DNA of 64,000 nucleotides from Vandiemenella viatica (taxonomy: Eukaryota > Arthropoda > Insecta > Orthoptera > Morabidae). The position numbers were made by a program, and so were the translations under genes. The DNA is taken from assembly GCA_031002005.1 (NCBI GenBank), contig CM061919.1, positions 34,499,088 through 34,563,087 of the forward strand, read 5' to 3'. The notes under the pieces are model-generated. The model searched no databases. It was not told the DNA's origin and worked only from the letters and a program-made list of their open reading frames with translations. Shown in pieces: positions 31,253 to 42,589 of this stretch; position 1 is the stretch's first letter, and the number at the start of each line of letters is the position of its first letter.

Positions 31253-32800
31253 ATGCCTGAGTATGTCTACCACAAACATAAAAAAAACCATAAAGGGGCT
31301 GTTGTAGATAATATAACTACAGATATCTTAAAGATAGCCGGATGTGACATTGTACCTAATCTTGAAATATTATTTAAATTGAGTCTGGATACTTGCTGCT
31401 TACCACAGGACTGGAAAAGTGTGATAGTAGTACCGGTACATAAAAGAGGTGTAAGAAATAGAGCCGAAAATCACAGGCTAATCAGTTTGACATCAATGGT
31501 AGGTAAATTAATGGAATGATTGATATGCAACAACATCAGAAATATAGGTGAGGAACGTAAGTGGTGTTCAAGTAGGCAACATGGGTTCAGGCAAGGATAT
31601 TCATGCGAATCTCAGTTCGTGGGATAAATGCAAGATATTCCAGATGAAATGGACAACGGGGACAAATTGATAGTGTAGCACTAGATCTGTCAAAGGCGTT
31701 AGACAGAGTGAGCCATAAAATGGTAGTAAATAAGGTAAAAACTATTGGAGTGGTTGAGAAAGTGATTTGCTGGGTAGAAGAATTTTTAAAAGGTAGAAAA
31801 TAGAAAGTTAGGGTAGGAAATGCAGAATCAAAAGAAATGGAGTGCCGCAGGGTAGCGTATTGGGACCATTGCTATTCATTATTCTAATGAATAATTGTGT
31901 TGATTGTTTATTATCAGAAATTAGATTTTTGCAGATGATATAATTCTATATAAAAGGCTCAAAACGATAGAGGACTGTAAACAACTGTAGGGTGATCTTG
32001 ACAGGATATCTAGTTGGTTTGGTAAACATGGGATGAAATAAATGCAAAGAAGAGTCACCTTATTAGATACACAAATAAAAAACTAAAGATTGATTACGAT
32101 TATAAGGTGGGGAAAGAATTGCTTATTGAAGACTTGAAATGTAAATATCTTGGCATTACATTTGATAACAAGCTAAACTGGGCAGGACACATTGGAGAGC
32201 TGATAGGAAAAGGTTTCAGAATTCTGTACTTGTTGGAGAGAGTGACGAGGGGATGTACGAGAGAAGTAAAGGTATTGGGTTACAAAACATTGGTCATACC
32301 ATTGCTCGAATATGGTAGTGTAGTGTAGTGTAGTACCTACATTTTGAATACAAAATACACGAGTTTGATAGGGTGCAGAAAAGGGCTGCTAAATTTGTTT
32401 CTGGAAATTATCGCAAAATGCAATCATTAACAGATACGATAAAAGAGCTGGAAGACAGGAGGAGGGTAAAGAGGGTCACGGGAGTGTACAAGGCGTATAC
32501 TGGTGATGAGGCATGGAATGATATTGGAGTAGGTATGAAAAGTAGTTCATGGAAGGAAAAAGATGACCTTGACCACAAGCTTGTACCTGATTTCAGGCAC
32601 AAGGGTGTGGGAAGATTCTCTTTTTTAGGTAAGGGTGTCAGGGATTGGAATAAGTTACCATTAGAAATGACGAATAATTTACCAAAAACGTTGAAAGAAT
32701 TTAAGGTTAAAAATTGCCGAGGGCAAATGTAGGTGCGTGGAGGGAAATTGCCAGCGGAACGTGCGCTCCATTGAAATTTAATTAAATATTATTATTACTA
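31253..32800 (+). mobile_element. CR1-like LINE, plus-strand decayed copy with 3' end
   Basis: Pieces of the same family as 29593-30900: CCLPQDWKSVIVVPVHKRG (31253-31519), an HGFRQGYSCESQF region (about 31580), FDNKLNWAGHIGELI and TLVIPLLEYGS (32107-32328), and a well-preserved C-terminus MQKRAAKFVSGNYRKMQ to KEFKVKNCRGQM (32373-32732). The 3' end is TTAATTAAATATTATTATTA (about 32778-32805). Several stops and frameshifts. Confidence 0.75.
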
Positions 32801-33009
32801 TTATTACCATTTGTCTCTATTTCCCCATCTTGCCTATCAAGAACTGTAGGTTACAAAATATATACGTAACACGACTATCGGATTCACGGACAAATTGACT
32901 CATTCAATGGAGCAAAAAACAAGATTAATTGCTTGTGTAGATAGTTAAAAGTTGTGCTTGAGACATTATATGATCGTGTTTAATTTAATTTAATACCAAT
33001 ACACCCCCA

Positions 33010-33178
33010 TTGTTAATTCTACTTCTTTTTATAGTGCATTTCCTACCCTAACTTACTGTTTTCTACCTTTTAAAAATTCTTCTACCCAGCAAATCACTTC
33101 CTGATCCACTGCAATAGTTTTTACTTTATTTACTACTGTTTTATGACTCACTTGTCAAATGCCTTTGAAAGATCTCGT
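33010..33178 (-). mobile_element. CR1-like LINE fragment
   Basis: Reverse complement of 31690-31860 of the plus copy (regions encoding KGRK..KVRVGN and VNKVKTIGVxEKVICW). It ends at a T-rich tract (33181-33203). Confidence 0.6.
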
Positions 33179-33314
33179 ACTTTTTTTTCTTTTTTTTTTT
33201 TTTAATGGTTTGTGAATGCTTTTTTCTGAAACAGATTTTCAAAAAGATGGAATTTAAGTTTCAACAAAATATCAAAGAACCAATAAATAAATTTCATCAT
33301 AAGTTAGTCGATTC

Positions 33315-33595
33315 TTATTGTGTAGCAATATCCAGTCCGTGTTGTGGATATGAGGAGGAGAGTGGAGGATAATCTTCTATGAGTCCGTAGTTAAAGTGTT
33401 TCAAACCCACATTTGTATTTGGCATGAAACATGCCATTAATGTTTCTAGTCTTTGAACCGTAAATTTTTGTTTGACATGAAAATATAGCTGCGAATTAAT
33501 TGGAAACAAAGTGTGATGGACCCATGAATCGCACAAAGGTTCTAAATGGGAAACCATTTGGGCACACGTAACATTTACCGCCTCATTATTCGCAC
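33315..33595 (-). CDS. Candidate terminal exon of an unknown host gene
   Basis: Minus-strand frame bounded upstream by a possible acceptor (GAATGTTATAG, cut at 33595/33596) and ending in a stop at 33315. It encodes 92 residues including VCAQ-like start NEAVNVTCAQMVSHLEPLC, LFPINSQLYFHVKQKF and QRLETLMACFMPNTN. No family recognised. It lies in low-copy AT-rich DNA with no LINE similarity. Splice phase does not join directly to the exon at 35351, so another exon would be needed. Confidence 0.25.
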
Positions 33596-35350
33596 CTATA
33601 ACATTCCTTTATAGTGAGAGTTTTACTTACTTTCGATTAATGGTATTAAATGAGAGACTGGGTATAAATGAATGGAAATAAATACCCATAACTAAGCTTG
33701 TGATTCACTGTAGCGTGTTTAGTAAAGTGAAATTTGGTAGCCAGGAAAACACGTATAGTGTAGTAGCTGTGTTCTGAGAGGTCTGTGACGCAATTGTGGA
33801 CACCTCTGAAGTAATTACTTTGCAAAGTACTGGAAATGAGAAAATGGTTTAAAAATGCAAAATCATTGTTTTCAGTCCTTGAGTAGTTTACGTTATTTAT
33901 GTATCAGGTGAAAATAATATTTCTATGTGAAATAGAGTAATTTTTAAATGGTAAAGCTACCTTACTTTTAAATTGATTCAGCTGATATAGCTTTAATAAC
34001 TCTAAGAGAGAGATGGAAACCTGTATTTCAATAACTTTTGTTTCGTGCGCTTGTTTTGTATTTGTTTGCTAGGGTCAACTACAGATATCTCAGTATTGAA
34101 TATATTAATTCGTACCTGAAGTGGGGACGCTTGATATCTTTCGCAAGAACCGGGGACAGGTTTCACATTCTCTCATGAACAACACACTACACTTAACGCT
34201 CAGTCACACTAAACACACTTCCAAACACAATGTGAAATGAGATTTCATTTTTCTGTTAAGGGCTTATTGACGTCAGCGTCATTAGAGCCTAAATGATAAG
34301 GAGCTAGATTCGGAAAGAACTTCACATCTGGGCATTGAAGGAATCAGCACTTAAAGTTATCATGAAACAGAGGAAAACAGAATTTTGCATGGCAGAATAT
34401 CAGGCCCATACTCGTCCATTAGGATCGATCCCAACACAGTCGAAATTATAATGTAGGAGGAACAAACTCCTTGTTCACGTTAATTCCAACATCCGTACGG
34501 ATTAATTACAGAAATGATTTTTTTTTCTATGGATTTCGTGATAAACCAATTTGGTATGTGAAATTTCCGAGTTCCCATTTAGTCCGTTTTTCCCGCACTG
34601 AGAGTACTTTGCTATCTATCCCCAGAGCTGACACGACATTCTGCGGCCAACCGCTTTACTAAGCGAACACACCAACTTCCGTTGCTCAGCTATGTTACTG
34701 TAGTTGTTCCTCAAACTTGATACTTTTTTCCCTCTGTTGTGGATTTGAGGTGTATACTTTGAGCACTTTGGTGCCTGTGAGTATATATATATTACGTCGA
34801 ACTCCAGTTTTCTTATAGTTTTAGCTGGATTTTGCACGGTTCTGGCTCACTTTGTGTGCGTTTCCAGGCTAAAATTAGATTTATGAGCAGTTATATTGTC
34901 TCAGATGTTTTTCGAAACAAATATACATAAAACATTTCCAATGTAAATTAAAGAGCAATATTTCAGTGGTTAACGAGCGAAAGATTACAGAATTCACTTT
35001 TTGTAAAGTTTGCTATATATGATAAATTTCAAGATAAAAATCAGTGCTTTATTCACATTTCTTGTATGCTATTTGAAATTTTACCCTCAATTATCCTATC
35101 CATCATTAGCAAAGCAGTTCTCTTCATCCTGAAGAAAAAATAGTGAGAATTGGTCTATTTGCTGACACGAAATAAACATATGGATTTACCCACATCCGAA
35201 ATTTACATACACGGCATTTTAATATCAGAAATTTCAAACTTCAAAACAATGATAACAAAGCAGCGAGTTTAGGACTGAAATAACACATTTGTTGGGTAGG
35301 TCTCTTTCATTTTCCCGTGAGCCAATTTCCAATACACATGCAACACATAC
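33596..35350. other. Low-copy AT-rich DNA
   Basis: No repeat or gene I can support. Short minus ORFs (for example 34837-34616) lack splice support. A possible donor GTACGA follows CCCACTTCAG on minus near 34123. Confidence 0.35.
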
Positions 35351-35525
35351 CTCTCAAGAAGATAATGAGTATATACTTTACTTAACGTCAACAGAAAACC
35401 GTAGTAAAAAAATGAATCCGACTTTTTTTTCAGCATTTTATCTCGTATGACTATAAGCAGTTGGTGTTTCGATTTGTTTAACACTGAATCGCTACTGCGG
35501 TGTGCATAGTGAAGATTCTCAAGAA
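35351..35525 (-). CDS. Candidate internal exon of an unknown host gene
   Basis: Bounded on minus by a good acceptor (TCTGGTTTCCTTTAG) and donor (GAGAG/GTATGT). Length 175 bp, with one frame open (57 residues; LENLHYAHRSSDSVLNKS, KSDSFFYYGFLLTLSKVYTH). The other frames I checked have stops. No family recognised. Supported only by splice-site quality and the single open frame. Confidence 0.25.
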
Positions 35526-36096
35526 CTAAAGGAAACCAGAGTGAAACGTAAATTATCTCAGCCATTCAAAAAATGCATATACATTGGGCTGGAAACTATA
35601 TTTACCCTGTTCAAAGAATAGTCATCCTCTACTTCGCAGATCGATGCTGACTGAAGGATTCAATTAGAAATCAGGAATAAGAGAAACAGTGGGCACTGAA
35701 GCTACTAAAACGTGATGTCTGAAATTGTGAAATGAAGATATTTCCAAATGACAGATTAAGAAATGGTACGATGGGTGATATTTTAATACGTGTGGGATTG
35801 TTTAATTTATTCAACAGCGATGGAAGTAGTTCTATATATATGTACATGTTTTACGCTACACAAACTTGGAGTTTATCATGGTTTTAATGAGGCCATTAGG
35901 AGGCTTTGGTTAACATGTTTCCATCAACATTTCTAAACAGAACGTATAACCGAATTACAAGTCTGTTGCAGTAATATGGTCAAGCGGCACAGGTGCATTC
36001 ATATATCTGAAACGTCATCTAAAAGACAAAAAAATCTAGCGGAGAAGGTAAAAATATTCGTACGTCTAAAAAAAAGGTATTAATGGAAAGGCTTAC

Positions 36097-36210
36097 CTGA
36101 CGCTTCCGTCGCCCATGTTGCCGAGACTCGACTGAGCAGCGACAGGCCCCTCGACTCACAATGACGTCACCACCGCCGACCTGAAAACGCCACCACGCCA
36201 TCAAGCCGAC
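36097..36210 (-). CDS. Candidate first exon and promoter of an unknown host gene
   Basis: A GC-rich island (36100-36200) in AT-rich DNA. On minus it holds a perfect CRE (TGACGTCA, 36162-36169), then ATG at 36116 encoding MGDGSV, and a donor CAG/GTAAGC at 36097. CRE, GC-rich leader, ATG and donor within 110 bp look like a start exon. Downstream exons could be those at 35351 and 33315, but phases do not join directly. Confidence 0.3.
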
Positions 36211-36686
36211 GTAACAGAAGAAATGAATATAATATGAATATCTCAACATTAAGGCTGAACATAAACGAATTTTAAATTTGATTCTTTTTGTAGTTGTCTT
36301 GAAATCGATTTAATTTTATTCGAGCTATTTTCTATTTAATCATTTGTTATTACCCATCTCCACAAACCCCACGTTCTGACAAAATATTAAATTACCAACA
36401 ATGCTTCCTAAATAGTTAAAGCTAAACAATTAAATGACTTCATAGCGGCGTATAAAAAACTCCTTTGGAAAATGGGTAGGCTGATATAAGTAATATTGGA
36501 AATATATTGCTAAACTCCAAAAGAAACTGCGCCAAACTGGCTTCTTCTTTGAAAATTTGCCAATTACGACATATGTTTACGTTGTTACTCACAATGACCG
36601 ATTATTTCACTCCTAAGATCATCCAAACACCCTGCTTTTATTACAGTCAAGTGCTATTAATTACTACATAACTGTACACCAAACAT
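36211..36686. other. AT-rich DNA without recognised feature
   Basis: No ORF or repeat recognised. It ends at the T-run of the I-type LINE. Confidence 0.4.
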
Positions 36687-36795
36687 TTTTTTTTTTTTTT
36701 TTTTTTTTTTGGCATTTAGCCTTAGGCTAATCTTGCCAGGAGCAGAAGGTAGGGATACTATGTTTTAGTTATTAGTTTTCTTTATTTTAATGATT

Positions 36796-39700
36796 TTATA
36801 TTAGGTTTTTGGTTTTTACAACGTACTTGTGTATTGAATTGATCGCTTTTGCGTCTGGATCTGAAAGAGTAGTCATTAAGGATATTATGTCTGTCATTTT
36901 TGGAGCGTTTCTTATTAGTTCTTTTCTGGCTTCTTTGTATTCATCACATCTGAGAAGGTAATGATAAATATCTTCCATTGTGTCACATCTGGAACAGTTC
37001 GGTGAGTCCGTGATTTTCATGATGTGCTTTTTATCATTTAATAGGGTGTGTCCTGTGCGCAGTCTGTTAATTAGGGTAATCTTGTTCCTGTTTAGTTCTT
37101 TTGTTTCATACCATGGTTTCTTGTTGATCTTGTTACTTATTGCCCGATGCCAAAGTCCTTTTGTTCCTTTGTTGTTTTCCCATTTCTCTTCCCATTCTTG
37201 TCGTATCCGGATTGCTGTCCAATGTCTGAAATCTGTGAATGGAGTGGCCACATCCAATTTTTCATTGGCCGCTAGCTGTGTTTTTGCTGCCCTGTCGGCC
37301 ATTTCGTTACCGTGTATTCCCACATGACTTGGCACCCATTGAAGAATTATATCCACGTCCTGTGTTGTCAATTTCTTTATCTCTCTAGCTACTTCGTATG
37401 CCAGATAATTTTTAGTTTTGCCTTTTGGGATTCCCATAATTGTCTGTAAGGCACTTCTGGAGTCTGAACAGATGACCACTTTCTTTAAATCTGATTTTCC
37501 GATGAATTGTAGCGCCTTAAGGATAGCAAATAGTTCGGCAGAGAAGCTCGAGAATTGGTCCGGCAGGCGGTATGCCTCTACGATGTTGCTCGCCGGGTAC
37601 GCATAGGCGGCCGCACAGGCCTCCTCTCCCACCTTCGCTCCATCTGTGTATATCTGCGACCAGCCATTCCATCTAGTGTTTAAGATTTCCATCGTATGTT
37701 GAATCGCTTCTTCTGATGTGCAGAATTTCTTCGCTGTCATCTTTAGAGTGATGGTTGGATGCACACGAGTGGATAAGTCCGCTTTTTGCCATGGTTCGAT
37801 CTCCGAATATAGGTCGTTGATTTCGTTTTTGTGGATCTTCCATTGGTTTGTTGATTGCCAGTAGTTTATAAGTCTCGGCGTCTTGTGAAGGTTTGGTGGT
37901 TTTCTTTGCATCTCGTGAGCTAATATCTGTATTTTCTTTACCAGAATGTGGTCTTTTTTAGAGCATACTTTTAACCAAAAGTTTAGTCCTATCTTTTTCC
38001 TTCGTAGGTATAGGGGAGGAATTACTGTTTCCGCTTCCATCGCTTCTATCGGAGTAGTCTTGATAAATCCACCAATTATCCTTATAGCAGCTGCTTGAAC
38101 GGTGTCCAGTTTCTTTAGTAGAGTTTTGCTAGCGTTATCATAGAGCATCCCGCCATAATCGAGTCTGCTTCTTACCATGCTGAAGTATATATTGCGGACT
38201 AGCCGCGGATCAGCTCCCCAAGTCAGTGAAGCGAGAACTTTTAGCACATTTATTAGCAGTAGGGAGGACGCCCTCAGCTCTGATATATGTTTGCGCCACG
38301 TGAGCTTGGCGTCCAGCCATATACCAAGGAATTTCACCTCTTTCACATGATCTATAAGTAGACCGTTAACAGTTATTTTGAAGTCATTTTCTTGGAAGTG
38401 CCTATGTGTGAATATGCATATTTTGCATTTTTTGATTGTTAGATCAAGCCCTATCTGTCTCAGATTTTCCAGGATTACTCTTATTGCCGCTTCTAGGATC
38501 GATCTGGCTTTTTCTTTATCTGGATGTGAGACATATATAACAAAATCGTCCGCATATTGAAGGAAATTCACCATAGCTGGTAAGCCGTTGCGTACCTTGG
38601 TCGAGTAGATGTTGAAGAGGGTCGGACTCATTGGATCCCCCTGTGGAATGCCCTGGTAGACATGTCGGACGATTCTCTTCCCTTGTGCTGTTTGAATAAT
38701 ATTCACTCTACGTGAGAGATAATTGCAACACCAGTTTGTCAATTTGTTGGGAAGCTCTATCTCTATCATTGTTTCTCGTAGGATGTCAATCTGGAGATTG
38801 TTATAAGCATCTTTTATGTCTAGGAACGCTGCTGCATGGTAGTTATTTCTGCCGTAGCTCAACTGGATGTCGGTGACCAGCGTACTAACGATGTCTATCG
38901 TACCGAAACCCTTGCGGAATCCCATAGTTCGAGGATCGAGCCTTCGATGGTGTTCTATGTGCCATTCCATCCTATTCTTGATCATCGTGCACATTAGTTT
39001 AGCTAGGCAAGGCACTAAAGATATGGGTCTGTAAGAGGAGGCGTCGCTCCTGTTCCTGTTCGGCTTTAATACGGGCACGATTACAATGCTTCTCCACTGC
39101 TCAGGGACGTATGATGTGTTTATCATGTCGTTGAAGAGATTTAAGATTTTTTGCTTGGCTATTTGCGGAAGGTTGTTGATCATGGAGTATGTTATCCTAT
39201 CGTCTCCTGGAGCCGTATCCTTCTTCTTTATGGCACATTCGAGTTCGTTCATGCTGAAGAATGGGTCTTCCGTTCTGTTGCTGTTTTCATTGGTCTCGTG
39301 AACTGCGTTTCGTTCTAAATCTGTCGGTACAGTATGCCGGTGCAGTCAATCTATGAATTGTTCAGCGAGACTATCATCGGAGTATAAGCTGTTAGGTGAA
39401 GGCCGCTTTCCGTTAAACCATCTCATTTTCGCCCACATTTCTTGCGACGAAATGCCGTGTTTGATTGTAGAGCAGAAATCTCTCCATCCTTGTCTCTTCG
39501 TTTTCCTGATCGTATTTCTGGCTTCTGCTGTTGTCTGTCTGAGTAACATGAAGTTCTGGATAGTTGGATCTTTTCTGTACATTTTTGTAGCCAGGCGTCG
39601 TCTTGCAATTGCTCTGGAGCATTCGGTAGTCCACCAGGGTTTTCTGATGATCTTACTTCTTTCATTTATTTTATATTCTGGGATGCTTTCTTCTGCAGAT

Positions 39701-40530
39701 TTACTTATAATGGCTTCCAGGTCATTGTATCGTTGTTGTGGGTCATTTGTATCTGAGTATGAATGCGCCATTCGCGAGTCGATTCTTTCTTGATATTGGA
39801 TCCAATTGGCTTTGTTACAATTCCAGCGCCTCTTTGCTGGGATAGTCTTCTGGCCCATAGTGGAATCCAATGATATTTTTAGTACCAGATGGTCACTTCC
39901 TAATGTATCCTGTAGTATCTCCCACTTGGTCCTGGTCATCATGCATGCCGATATCAGAGAAATGTCGGGTGACGAGTTTCTTTGGTGTGGAGTCCCGAGT
40001 CTCGTTCCGTGTTTGTTGTTCAGCACCGTAAGTGAAGACGACGTTATGGCTGACGCGAGTTCTTCGCCCTGAGGGTCCGTCTGTCCTGCCTGCCACATCG
40101 GGTGGTGTGCATTGAAGTCCCCTCCCACAAGACTTTTAGGTGGTAACTGGTTGAATATAGCATCCCAGTCTTCTTCCCTAGTGTTGATTTGAGGCGGCTT
40201 GTATATTACAGTCACATTCTCCAGGGGCGCTCTGTGTTTCAGGTCAACTGAGAGAACCTCTATGCCATTACTGGGCTCCACTATGTTTCTGATGTCGCTA
40301 GTAACATCCTTTCTCACAAAGATAGCAACTCCACCGAAACCATTGCCCCTATCTCTTCTGTAGATATAGTAGTTTCTGTGCTTTACATTAGTGTCCCTAC
40401 GTAACCATGTTTCGGTAATCAGTATAACGTGTGGGGCATGCTCCTCTATTGCTCTCTGTAGGTCATTCCATTTAGGTAGCAGGCTTCTGGCATTCCATTG
40501 TAGTGTTGTGAATTTCGACTTTCTATCCAT
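36796..40530 (-). pseudogene. I-type ORF2: endonuclease-RT-RNase H with one in-frame TGA
   Basis: From ATG 40530 the frame shows an APE endonuclease (TLQWNARSLLPKWNDL, LITETWLRR, GGDFNAHHPMW, SPDISLIS, LGSDHLVLKI). An in-frame TGA at 39346-39348 follows. The same frame then continues without another stop to 36796: RT (TAPGDDRITYSMINNL, SYRPISLVPCLAKLM, FLDIKDAYNNL, GIPQGDPMSPTLFN, YADDFVIYVS) and RNase H (YTDGAKVG, FSAELFAIL, SDSRSALQ, VPSHVGIHGNEMADRAAK), then a CxxC..H...C end (CSRCDTMEDIYHYLLRC). Length 1244 codons, as expected for I-type ORF2. One nonsense mutation is the only clear lesion. Confidence 0.85.
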
Positions 40531-40580
40531 TATCTGTTATGTTACATATCTCCATTGTAGTATCACTCGCTCCCATTTCC

Positions 40581-41495
40581 TTAATTTCTTGCATGATGTT
40601 GCTGGTGGCTTCTTCCTGAATTTTTTGTATAATTTCCTTTGGGTAGATTTCCTTTTAACTGTTGCATGATGGTTTTGATCACAATTTTCACTATGGTGCT
40701 AATACATTCAATATTCAGTTCCTTAGGAGGTGGCTCCGCCATCTGGACCGCATTTGTTTCTATTCTTTCTGGCACTGTCCTTATTTGAGGTAATTCCCTG
40801 TTAGTAATTGTCTTTTCTTCCGTTGCTGCTGCGCTGTAGGTTTTAGACTGTAAGGGGGGGAAGTCCGTTGGCTTGTGTTCGTATCCTCCTCCCATTACTA
40901 TTTTGCTACCAAGCGCCTGTTTCTGCTTCAGCTCCTCTTGTTGTTTTCTAATTGGACACGCCTTGTCAGTCGCCTTGTGCTCACCCCCACAGTTGACACA
41001 TTTGGTAGTCTCATTATGACAATTGGAAGCATTATGTTCCTCACCACATTTGGGGCATCTCTCTTTGCTTCTGCAATTGGTAGATATGTGCCCATATCTT
41101 TGGCACTTGAAACATTGAGTCACGGGGTAGACATATGGTGTCACCTTAAATCTTAGGTAGAAGATCTCCACTTCATCCGGTAAAAATTGGCTTTCGAATG
41201 TAAGTAGAACCGTTTGTAGAGGTTTTGTTTCAACTTTTCCATCCAGCCATATTTTTTTGATAAATCGTCTTACTCCTACTATTGGAGCAGTTGATTTAGT
41301 GATTCTAAGTAGTTCTTCTTCGTTGAGGTCTGTGGGAACGAATTTAATAACACCTTTGCATTCGACCCTGCTGGCAGGGATATATGCTTTTAATCCCAGT
41401 GACTGTAAGAAATCGATGTTTTCCACGAAGCTGTTTGCTGCTTCCGCCTTTGCGAATTCCAGCATCATCCGGTTTTTACCCTGTTGGTTCAACGG
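40581..41495 (-). CDS. I-type LINE ORF1 (gag-like), N-terminally truncated
   Basis: Open frame of about 303 residues ending at 40581. It begins without ATG at the truncation (NQQGKNRMMLEFAKAEAANS). An RRM-like N-terminal part is followed by zinc knuckles CFKCQRYGHISTNC, CPKCGEEHNASNC and CVNCGGEHKATDKAC, then a Lys/Gln-rich tail. It would coat element RNA. The 5' end is missing because the insertion was truncated, or because the upstream LINE fragment replaced it. Confidence 0.75.
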   Translation of the reverse strand, partial: PLNQQGKNRMMLEFAKAEAANSFVENIDFLQSLGLKAYIPASRVECKGVIKFVPTDLNEEELLRITKSTAPIVGVRRFIKKIWLDGKVETKPLQTVLLTFESQFLPDEVEIFYLRFKVTPYVYPVTQCFKCQRYGHISTNCRSKERCPKCGEEHNASNCHNETTKCVNCGGEHKATDKACPIRKQQEELKQKQALGSKIVMGGGYEHKPTDFPPLQSKTYSAAATEEKTITNRELPQIRTVPERIETNAVQMAEPPPKELNIECISTIVKIVIKTIMQQLKGNLPKGNYTKNSGRSHQQHHARN

Positions 41496-41497
41496 AA

Positions 41498-42320
41498 CTT
41501 CCTGAATCCAAACTGAAAGCGGCTCAGAAGGTTAAGGGATTCTAGACACCAGACGAGGCGGCAATTGACCATCCTCTCCAGTGTCTTACCCTCGCAGCTT
41601 GTAAGGGTGATACTACGATAGCTACCTGGCAACAATTTGTCCTTGCCAGGCTTAAAATAGGGGAAGTGTCCTCCGGTCCAAATATCGTTAAAAATATCTA
41701 GAAGGTACTTTTTAGCATCCTTACTGAGATGCCTCAGCATCTGGTACTGGATCAGATCAGGCCCTGGAGCAGTGTCATTTGCGCTGTTCAACGCTGATTC
41801 CAGCTCCCAAGATGTAAATGGGCAGTTTTAGGCCTCTGTATTCGACAAATCGAAGCACAGCGGGCGCCTCTCGGCAGTGACTCTTCTTCGCTGGAACCGA
41901 GGGTCAAAGTTAGCGGACGAAGTGATGGCGGCGAAGTTCTCCGCCATCAGCTGCGCTATGCTTCGTTCGTCAGTAATTATCCGTCCGTGATCCAGTAACC
42001 CAGATACTGGTGGGCGGGAGTACCTTCCAGATATACGGTGAATGGACTCCCATACTTTCGACGAAAGCGTGGAACGATTGATATTGCTCAAAAAGTTCTG
42101 CCATGACCTCTTCTTGCTCTCCTTAATAACTCAACGCGCCTTAGCTTTGGCAATACGGAACGCTGCTAGGTTGTCAGATGTTGGGCACAACCTAAAACGA
42201 CGCAACGCCTGTCGGCGACGCTGGATGGCGGAACGACATTCATCCTTCCACCAGGGGACGGGCGTCCTTCACAGCGTTCCGGAGCTCTTCGGCATGGAAA
42301 CGTCAGCTGCACGGTGAATC
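41498..42320 (-). mobile_element. Older LINE fragment: linker and N-terminal RT
   Basis: Minus-strand frames: RPPVSGLLDHGRIITDERSI and AQLMAENFAAI (42091-41828), then DTAPGPDLIQYQMLRHLSKD, KPGKDKLLPGSYRSITLTSC and LLSRFQFGFRK (41791-41497). Order and motifs fit the EN-RT linker and first RT blocks of an I/R1-type ORF2. It stops exactly at FGFRK where the younger LINE begins. The rest of its RT is not found left of 36687. Frameshifts and stops are present. Confidence 0.65.
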
Positions 42321-42589
42321 ACTTCTGTCAAATGATTCACCTTCTCCTGTATACTGCCACAGGGCTGCAGTTGTACAGAACGACAGTAGAGTTGCCAATC
42401 TGCACAACTGACGTTCCATTTGCGTCGGTTATTTCCTCAATGTTTGTATGTTCGTCTTCTATGCATTCCTATACCATTTATCAGATTGCAATGAAACTTT
42501 GGACAGTTTTCGAGTGTACATCTGCTAAGGTTTCTATGAAAAAAAAATTCCAAAAAGTCACCCCCTATTCCCCATAACATCGCAATAAT
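42321..42589. other. Spacer before satellite array
   Basis: No recognised feature; probably the degraded 5' side of the LINE fragment. Confidence 0.3.

Larger units (their letters stand above)
36687..41497 (-). mobile_element. I-superfamily LINE, nearly intact, 5'-truncated
   Basis: Minus-strand element with a ~23-nt T-run (36687-36709) as poly(A) tail, ORF2 40530-36796 with EN, RT and RNase H, and ORF1 from about 41495 to 40581 lacking its N-terminus. ORF1 and ORF2 are 50 bp apart. RNase H after RT places it in the I superfamily rather than Jockey. At about 41497 it meets an older LINE fragment. The near absence of lesions makes it one of the youngest elements in the window. Confidence 0.85.

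Noticed and set aside
36980..40669. Plus-strand ORFs with hydrophobic stretches in 36.9-40.7 kb
   Set aside because: Antisense frames of the I-type ORF2.
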